From: an uncultured Roseiflexaceae bacterium
Lineage (GTDB): Bacteria > Chloroflexota > Chloroflexia > Chloroflexales > Roseiflexaceae
Length of the DNA: 10,250 nt
Direction of reading: 5' to 3'
Assembly: GCA_937974195.1 (NCBI GenBank)
Contig: CALJIC010000050.1
Coordinates: 1-10,250 of the forward strand
Shown piece after piece: positions 5,218 to 10,250 of the stretch (position 1 is the first letter of the stretch; each line of letters opens with the position of its first letter). The notes under the pieces were generated by a model, which saw nothing but the letters and a program-made list of their open reading frames with translations, was not told where the DNA came from and searched no databases. The position numbers and the translations under genes were made by a program.

Positions 5218-6831
5218 ATGCGCGCGATCATCATCGGCGCGGGGTTCGGCGGGCTGGCGCTGGGCATCCGCCTGCAGAGCCTCGGCTTCGACACCACGAT
5301 CGTCGAGAAGCTCGACGGCCCGGGCGGCCGGGCGTACGTCCGCCGGGTGGACGGCTTCACCTTCGACATGGGGCCGACGGTGATCACCGTGCCGCACTTC
5401 ATCGAGGAGCTGTTCGCGCTCGAGCGCGGCCGCCCGAACCTCGACGGGCCGGACTTCCCGCCCGAGGTGCTGCGGCCCGAGGCGCGCGTGACCAGCGGCG
5501 TCAGCGGCGGGCCGGCCACCTCGCGGTACGTCACGATCGTCCCGGTCCTGCCGTTCTACCGCATCTACTTCGACGACGGCACCACCTTCGACTACGACGG
5601 CGACCCGGACCACACCCGCGCGCAGATCCGGGCGCTGGCGCCCGAGGACCTCGAGGGCTACGAGCGCTTCCACGCGGCGGCCAAGGCGATCTTCGAGCGC
5701 GGCTTCCTCGAGCTGGGCTACACCTACTTCGGCGACCTGCCCACCATGCTGCGGGTGGTCCCGGACCTGCTGCGGCTGGACGCGGTGCGCCCGCTGTTCT
5801 CCTTCACCGGCCGCTACTTCACCAGCCCGAAGCTGCGCCAGGTGTTCAGCTTCGAGCCGCTGCTGGTGGGCGGCAACCCGCTCGACGTGCCGGCGATCTA
5901 CGCGATGATCCACTTCGTCGAGAAGACCTGGGGCGTCCACTTCGCGCGGGGCGGCACCGGGGCGCTGGTGCAGGGCCTGGTGCGCAAGTTCGAGGAGCTG
6001 GGCGGCACGATCCGCTACGGCTGCGAGGCGCGCCGGATCATCGTCACCGACGAGCGCGGGCGCGAGCCGCGCGGGCTGCGGGCGCGGCGCATCGCGCGCG
6101 GCGTCGAGCTAGCGGACGGGACGCGCCTCGAGGCCGACCTGGTGGTCTCGAACGGCGACTACGCCACGACCTACATGCGGCTGATCGACCGGCGCTACCG
6201 GCGGGTCAACTCGGACCTGCGCGTGCGCCTGGCGCGCCAGTCGATGTCGGTGGTGGTGATCTACTTCGGCTTCCGCGCCGACGGGCTCGACCTCGACCTG
6301 TGCCACCACAACATCATCCTCGGGCCGCGCTACGAGGAGCTGCTGCGCGACATCTTCAACCGTAAGGTGCTCGCCGAGGACTTCTCGCAGTACCTGCACA
6401 TCCCGACGCTCACCGACCCGAGCCTGGCGCCGCCCGGCCACCACGCCGCCTACACGCTCGTGCCGGTGCCGAACAACAGCAGCCGCCTCGACTGGTCCAG
6501 GCTCGGCGAGCCGTTCGCCGAGAAGGTGCTGCGCTTCCTGGACGAGCGCGGCTACATCCCCGGCCTGCGCGAGCGGCTGGTCCACCGCAGCTTCGTCACG
6601 CCGGACTACTTCGAGCGCGACCTCAGCAGCTGGCTCGGCAACGGCTTCGGCCTCGAGCCGATCCTGGCGCAGTCGGCCTACTTCCGGCCCCACAACCGCA
6701 GCGAGGACATCGAGCGCCTGTACCTGGTGGGCGCGAGCGTCCAGCCGGGCGGCGGCACCCCCTCGGTGATGATGTCGGCCAAGATGACCGCGCGGCTGAT
6801 CGCGCGCGACTTCGGGCTGGCCGATGTGTAG
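5218..6831 (+). CDS. crtI: Phytoene desaturase, CrtI type
   Basis: A 537-residue FAD enzyme that successively dehydrogenates phytoene toward coloured carotenes, acting at the membrane. The N-terminal dinucleotide fold reads IIIGAGFGGLA (G7, G9, G12), with the ribose-binding E30 in VEK and GPGGRA just after. FDMGPTVIT follows, then a mid-domain GGTGALVQGL (245-254), and the family C-terminal signature LVGASVQPGGGTPS (503-516) that completes the FAD site. Length is slightly above the usual 490-510; the excess lies at about residues 70-103, a Pro/Gly/Ser-rich insertion before the conserved PFYRIYFDDG. The start at 5218 is set by GAAGGG (5206-5211) six bases upstream and by homology beginning at once; the frame runs open upstream only through repeat DNA. 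No crtB or other carotenoid gene is adjacent here. A CrtI paralogue acting on another carotenoid remains possible. Confidence 0.92.
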   Translation: MRAIIIGAGFGGLALGIRLQSLGFDTTIVEKLDGPGGRAYVRRVDGFTFDMGPTVITVPHFIEELFALERGRPNLDGPDFPPEVLRPEARVTSGVSGGPATSRYVTIVPVLPFYRIYFDDGTTFDYDGDPDHTRAQIRALAPEDLEGYERFHAAAKAIFERGFLELGYTYFGDLPTMLRVVPDLLRLDAVRPLFSFTGRYFTSPKLRQVFSFEPLLVGGNPLDVPAIYAMIHFVEKTWGVHFARGGTGALVQGLVRKFEELGGTIRYGCEARRIIVTDERGREPRGLRARRIARGVELADGTRLEADLVVSNGDYATTYMRLIDRRYRRVNSDLRVRLARQSMSVVVIYFGFRADGLDLDLCHHNIILGPRYEELLRDIFNRKVLAEDFSQYLHIPTLTDPSLAPPGHHAAYTLVPVPNNSSRLDWSRLGEPFAEKVLRFLDERGYIPGLRERLVHRSFVTPDYFERDLSSWLGNGFGLEPILAQSAYFRPHNRSEDIERLYLVGASVQPGGGTPSVMMSAKMTARLIARDFGLADV

Positions 6832-6878
6832 CCGCCGGCCGTTCCTTCTACAGAACTGACGCGCTCGTCCTGCAGATC

Positions 6879-6986
6879 GCCCGCGTAAGCGCGGGGAGGT
6901 GTGGAGGGCCACAGACCCTCCACGTCCTTGTTTAAGAGGCTTCGCCTCCCCAAACATCTCCAGGGGTACGAGGACCGGGCCACCGC
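6879..6986 (+). repeat. Composite palindromic intergenic element, copy C (shortened)
   Basis: Starts 47 bp after the crtI stop with GCCCGCGTAAGCGC (6879-6892), then the 20-bp core GCGGGGAGGTGTGGAGGGCC (6891-6910), identical to copy D. H1 is GTGGAGGG/CCCTCCAC (6901-6923) with a seven-base loop because the inner pairs are lost. The large hairpin H2 is missing; only GTCCTTGTTT stands in its place. H3 is reduced to GAGGC-ttc-GCCTC (6936-6948), and the tail from 6961 (CAGGGGT through CCACCGC) resembles that of copy B. It therefore shows the element as separable modules. Confidence 0.75.
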
Positions 6987-7025
6987 GTAAATCTTGTCAG
7001 GTGAGGCACTGGCGCCACAGCCACA

Positions 7026-7048
7026 ATATGCAGTACAATGCTGCATAT
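7026..7048. promoter_or_regulatory. Perfect 23-bp dyad, likely operator of the pseudokinase-WD40 gene
   Basis: ATATGCAG (7026-7033), centre tacaatg, CTGCATAT (7041-7048): perfect 8-bp arms, 29 bp before the predicted start codon. It is AT-rich against a GC-rich background. The centre contains TACAAT (7034-7039), a possible -10 box, so a bound dimer would block RNA polymerase; the -35 for it is weak. The binding protein is unknown. Confidence 0.55.
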
Positions 7049-7077
7049 CTGTATCGCTTACGTGCATTGGAAATTCG

Positions 7078-10000
7078 ATGTCATCATCATCTGAGCTGGT
7101 CTTCAACGGACGCTACCGGGCGATCTACGCGGTGGACGAGCGCCCGGGCAGCCGGACCTACCGCTGCCGCGACGATGAGAGCGGGCGGCTGGTGCTGATC
7201 GCCGAGCTGCCCGCCGCCGACGCGGGGGTGCGCGAGGACCTGGAGCTCCTAGCCAGGCAGATCGCGACGCTCAGCATCGAGGGGCTGATTCCGCTCGCCG
7301 ATCACTTCGCGCAGGAGAACAGCTACTACCTGGTGTGCGACGACCCGGGCGGGCAGGATCTGGAGCGCGCGCTGCGGATGCGCGGCGGCCCGCTGCCGGA
7401 GAAGGAGGCGCTGCAGCAGATCGGCCGCCTGCTCGACCTCACCGGCCACCTGCACGAGCAGAAGCCGCAGCTCTTCCTCGGCGACCCGCTGCCCTCCGAC
7501 ATCTGGGTCAGCGAAGACGGCGACTGGTCGCTCACGCCGTTCACGCTGGCGCGCCCGATCGGCAACACCCCGTCGCCCTACCGCGCCCCGGAGCTGTCGC
7601 AGGCCGACGCCGAGCCGACCCCTGCGAGCGACATCTACGCGGTCGGCGCGCTGCTGTACCAGGTGATGACCGGCTGGGCGCCGCCGACGGCCGAGCAGCA
7701 GCGGGCGGGCATGCCGCTCAACGGCCCGCGGGTGCTCAACCCGCAGATCTCGGAGCTGGCCGAGCAGGCGCTGCTGCGCAGCCTGCAGCTGCGGCCGCTC
7801 AACCGCTACCAGACGGCGCGCGAGATGCGCATCGCGCTCGAGACGGTCCAGATGCTGAGCGGCCGCTCGCTCGGGCTCGGCCCCGATGTGCTGAGCGGCT
7901 CGGAGATGCTGCCGGCCAACACGGGCGCGCCCAGCCAGCCCCAGGCGCCCGCGCCGCCGCTGCACATGCCCCCGCCCGCCGAGGCCCCCGCCGCAGCGCC
8001 GCCGGCCGCCGCCATCCCCTACCCGCCGCCGCCCGGCTACGCCCCCGGCCAGGTGCCGCCCGGCGCGCCCTACGCCCAGCCGGCCCCGAAGCGCGGCCTC
8101 AGCACCGGCTGCCTGGTCGCCCTCGCCGTGCTGCTGACCATGCTGGCTCTCGGGATGTGCCTGGTGCTGGGGTTCTTCATCTTCGGCAGCCGGCTCAGCT
8201 CGCTCGGGGAGCAGCCAGCGAGCGTCAGCGCGCCGACCGCCGCGTCCGCGGAGCAGCCGACGTCCGCGACGGAGCCGGCGACGCAGGCCCCCGCGCCAAC
8301 CGCCGCCCCCGCCGTCTCCGCCGGCGCGATCAGCATCGCCAACGCCGCCTCGATCACCCAGACCGAGGTGCTGACCAGCGCGGTGCTCGGGCCGGCGGCC
8401 TACTCGCCGGACGGCGGGACGCTGGCGGTGGGCGTCAGCAGCTTCGTCAGCCTGGTGGACGCCGAGTCGCTCGAGAGCCGCGCCGAGCTCAGCGGCCACA
8501 CGGGCCGCATCACCTCGCTCTCCTGGTCGGCGGATGGGTCGCTGCTGGCTACCGGGGCCAGCGAGGGCGACAACGTCGTGATCGTCTGGGACGCCCAGAG
8601 CGGCACGCCGCGCCACCGCCTGAGCGGGCACAGCGGCTGGATCAGAAGCCTGGCCTTCGCCCCCGTCGGCACGACGCTGGCCTCGGGCAGCACCGACGGC
8701 ACGATCAAGCTGTGGGACGCCGAGACGGGGCAGCTGCTGCACACGCTCGAGGGCCACGAGTCCTGGCTCGGCGGGGTGGCCTTCTCGCCCGACGGCACGC
8801 GGCTCGTCTCGGGCTCGCGCGACGGGACCGTGCGGCTGTGGGACGTGGCCAGCGGCCAGCAGGAGAGCGGGTTCAGCTTCGAGGCCCCGCGCGACCCGAC
8901 CACGACCGCGCGCTACTGGACGACCGGCGTGGCCTTCTCCCCCGACGGCACGCGCATCGCCGTCGGCGCCACCGACGGTGTGGTGTACATCCTGGACGCC
9001 ACCACCGGCGCGGAGCAGCGCCAGCTGCGCGGCCACACCAGCTGGATCGTCATCCGCGGGGTGAGCTTCGCCGCCAGCGGCAACACCCTCTACACCGGCA
9101 GCCTCGACGGCACCGCCCGCATCTGGAACATCGACACCGGGCAGGAGCAGGCGCGGCTCGCGGGCCACCAGCTGGACATCTTCGCGATCGCTGTGAACGG
9201 CGACGGCTCGCGCCTGATCTCGATCAGCGACCAGGAGGGGCGCATGCTGGTCTGGGACCTCGCGGCCGGCCGCCCGATCAACAGCCTGAGCATCGGCCAG
9301 GGGATCGTGACGTCGCTCGCCTTCTCGCCGGACAGCGCGGTGCTCGGATCGGTGGGGTACAACGGGATCATGCAGCTGCGCCTGATGTCCGACGGCCGCT
9401 CGCGGGCGCTGGCCGGCTCGGCCGCGGCGACGCAGGCGCTCGCCTTCCTGAACAACGCCAGGCTGGCGGCGATCACCGACCAGCAGACGGTGGTGCTTCT
9501 CGACCTGGGCCAGGATAGCACCACCGAGCTGCGCGGGCTGAGCTCCCCGCCCCTGAGCGTCGCCGCCAGCGCCGACGGGTCGCTGCTGGCCAGCGGCACC
9601 ATGAGCGGCACCGTGACGCTGTGGGACGGCGCCAGCGGCGAGCAGCGCGGCGAGCTGCAGGGCGACCTGCCGGCGGCGCTGCTGGCGATCTCGTCGGACG
9701 GGGAGCGGATCGCCGTCGCCGGGCCGCCGGCCGACCCGCGCCTGCAGATCTGGAACACCAGAAGCGAGACGCTGCTGCAGACCGTGGCGACCGAGGACGC
9801 GCCGTTCAGCAGCATCGCGTTCCAGCCCGGCGGCACGCTGCTGGCGGCCGCCAGCGTCGACGGCGTGCTGCGCCTCTACGAGGGCGAGACCGGCAGCGAG
9901 GTGCGCTCGATCCTGGCCGCCCCCGAGCACGGCTGGTTCAGCGGCCTGGCGTTCTCGCCCGACGGCACGCTGCTGGCGACCGGCACGCCCACCGGGCTCA

Positions 10001-10152
10001 TCCAGTTCTGGAACCCGGCCACGGGCGCCGAGGTGGCGAGCCTGCAGCAGGAGTACGGCGTCATAACGCTGGCGTTCAGCCCCGACGGCGAGCACCTGGC
10101 GGTGAGCGCGCGCGATATGACGGTCCGGCTGTACGGGGTGCCGCGCGCCTAG
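7078..10152 (+). CDS. Membrane-anchored kinase-like (pseudokinase) protein with double WD40 propeller
   Basis: 1024 residues. Residues ~11-260 follow a Ser/Thr kinase fold, keeping the YRAPE motif (168-172), SDIYAVGALLYQVMTG (from 184) and the NRYQTAREM tail (242-250), but key catalytic positions are lost: no glycine loop, the ATP lysine position reads A42, HRD is LGD (134-136), the metal Asn is D141, and DFG is PFT (154-156). A Pro/Ala linker (~280-337) leads to K338-R339 and one hydrophobic helix (344-370); the positive-inside rule puts the kinase-like part in the cytoplasm. A Thr/Ala/Pro stretch (~371-430) then precedes about 14 WD40 blades (~432-1024), enough for two seven-bladed propellers outside the membrane. 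The best blades carry SPDGTRL, GH and LWD motifs. The ATG at 7078 suits the fold start; its ribosome site is weak (GGA). Probable role: sensing or scaffolding without phosphotransfer, inferred. Alone in its transcription unit. Confidence 0.9.
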   Translation: MSSSSELVFNGRYRAIYAVDERPGSRTYRCRDDESGRLVLIAELPAADAGVREDLELLARQIATLSIEGLIPLADHFAQENSYYLVCDDPGGQDLERALRMRGGPLPEKEALQQIGRLLDLTGHLHEQKPQLFLGDPLPSDIWVSEDGDWSLTPFTLARPIGNTPSPYRAPELSQADAEPTPASDIYAVGALLYQVMTGWAPPTAEQQRAGMPLNGPRVLNPQISELAEQALLRSLQLRPLNRYQTAREMRIALETVQMLSGRSLGLGPDVLSGSEMLPANTGAPSQPQAPAPPLHMPPPAEAPAAAPPAAAIPYPPPPGYAPGQVPPGAPYAQPAPKRGLSTGCLVALAVLLTMLALGMCLVLGFFIFGSRLSSLGEQPASVSAPTAASAEQPTSATEPATQAPAPTAAPAVSAGAISIANAASITQTEVLTSAVLGPAAYSPDGGTLAVGVSSFVSLVDAESLESRAELSGHTGRITSLSWSADGSLLATGASEGDNVVIVWDAQSGTPRHRLSGHSGWIRSLAFAPVGTTLASGSTDGTIKLWDAETGQLLHTLEGHESWLGGVAFSPDGTRLVSGSRDGTVRLWDVASGQQESGFSFEAPRDPTTTARYWTTGVAFSPDGTRIAVGATDGVVYILDATTGAEQRQLRGHTSWIVIRGVSFAASGNTLYTGSLDGTARIWNIDTGQEQARLAGHQLDIFAIAVNGDGSRLISISDQEGRMLVWDLAAGRPINSLSIGQGIVTSLAFSPDSAVLGSVGYNGIMQLRLMSDGRSRALAGSAAATQALAFLNNARLAAITDQQTVVLLDLGQDSTTELRGLSSPPLSVAASADGSLLASGTMSGTVTLWDGASGEQRGELQGDLPAALLAISSDGERIAVAGPPADPRLQIWNTRSETLLQTVATEDAPFSSIAFQPGGTLLAAASVDGVLRLYEGETGSEVRSILAAPEHGWFSGLAFSPDGTLLATGTPTGLIQFWNPATGAEVASLQQEYGVITLAFSPDGEHLAVSARDMTVRLYGVPRA

Positions 10153-10192
10153 CTCAGCACAGGTCCGGGCTTACGCGGTCGCTGCCGACCGG

Positions 10193-10250
10193 CCTCCCAA
10201 GCGGGGAGGTGTGGAGGGCCGCTGGCCCTCCACGAACGCTTTATTTCCGT
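10193..10250 (+). repeat. Composite palindromic intergenic element, copy D (cut by window end)
   Basis: Begins about 40 bp after the WD40 gene's stop. CCTCCC (10193-10198) pairs with GGGAGG (10204-10209). The 20-bp core GCGGGGAGGTGTGGAGGGCC (10201-10220) is identical to copy C. H1 is a perfect GTGGAGGGCC-gct-GGCCCTCCAC (10211-10233). The final TTTATTTCCGT matches the T-run and the beginning of hairpin H2 in copy B, so the large hairpin probably continues beyond the window. Confidence 0.8.
10211..10246 (+). terminator. Possible intrinsic terminator after the WD40 gene
   Basis: The perfect 10-bp H1 stem is followed after seven bases by TTTATTT (10240-10246), 58 bp past the gene's stop. Same layout as at 5041-5075. 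Confidence 0.45.

Noticed and set aside
6994..7077. Upstream TTG start adding 28 residues to the pseudokinase-WD40 protein
   Set aside because: It would run through the 23-bp dyad and has no ribosome site; the kinase-like fold begins soon after ATG 7078.
7249..10095. Very long open frame on the minus strand opposite the WD40 gene
   Set aside because: It has Arg/Ala/Gly/His-rich low-complexity composition with no domain, and mirrors the third-position GC bias of the real gene. It is a shadow frame.

Overview
The window is GC-rich, with five genes that have strong G/C third-position bias plus the 3' half of a sixth. The carotenoid desaturase, the kinase-like/WD40 membrane protein and the palindrome-rich spacers suggest a filamentous Chloroflexota (class Chloroflexia, Roseiflexus/Kouleothrix-like). 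This is an inference from protein style; there is no rRNA or other firm taxonomic marker, and no tRNA, CRISPR array or transposase gene was found.

Layout. 1-399: no gene; a 20-bp inverted-repeat pair (18-141), a short hairpin, and a composite palindromic element (copy A). 400-1245 (-): C-terminal half of a small UvrA-like ABC ATPase whose 5' half is missing. 1241-1460: about five degenerate tandem units of roughly 40 bp lying where the missing half should be. 1460-2779 (-): erythromycin-esterase-family protein. 2780-2941: divergent promoter region with operator-like dyads. 2942-3667 (+): MerR-type regulator with two HTH domains (TioE-like). 3752-4900 (+): PLP-dependent cystathionine gamma-synthase/lyase, with an extended -10 promoter overlapping the regulator's stop codon. 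4901-5217: composite palindromic element copy B. 5218-6831 (+): CrtI-type phytoene desaturase. 6832-7077: element copy C and a perfect 23-bp dyad. 7078-10152 (+): 1024-residue membrane protein with a degenerate kinase-like domain, one transmembrane helix and about 14 WD40 blades (two propellers). 10153-10250: element copy D, cut by the window end.

The genes look like separate transcription units, not one operon. The esterase and the TioE-like regulator are divergent and probably share control. Sulfur amino-acid metabolism (trans-sulfuration enzyme), carotenoid synthesis (CrtI) and signalling (pseudokinase-WD40) appear unrelated, each followed by or separated by a palindromic element.

The two most notable signals are (i) the modular multi-hairpin intergenic element, present four times just downstream of stop codons, sharing a 20-bp core and containing one compensatory base-pair change between copies, and (ii) the membrane-spanning pseudokinase fused to a predicted double WD40 propeller, preceded by a perfect dyad.
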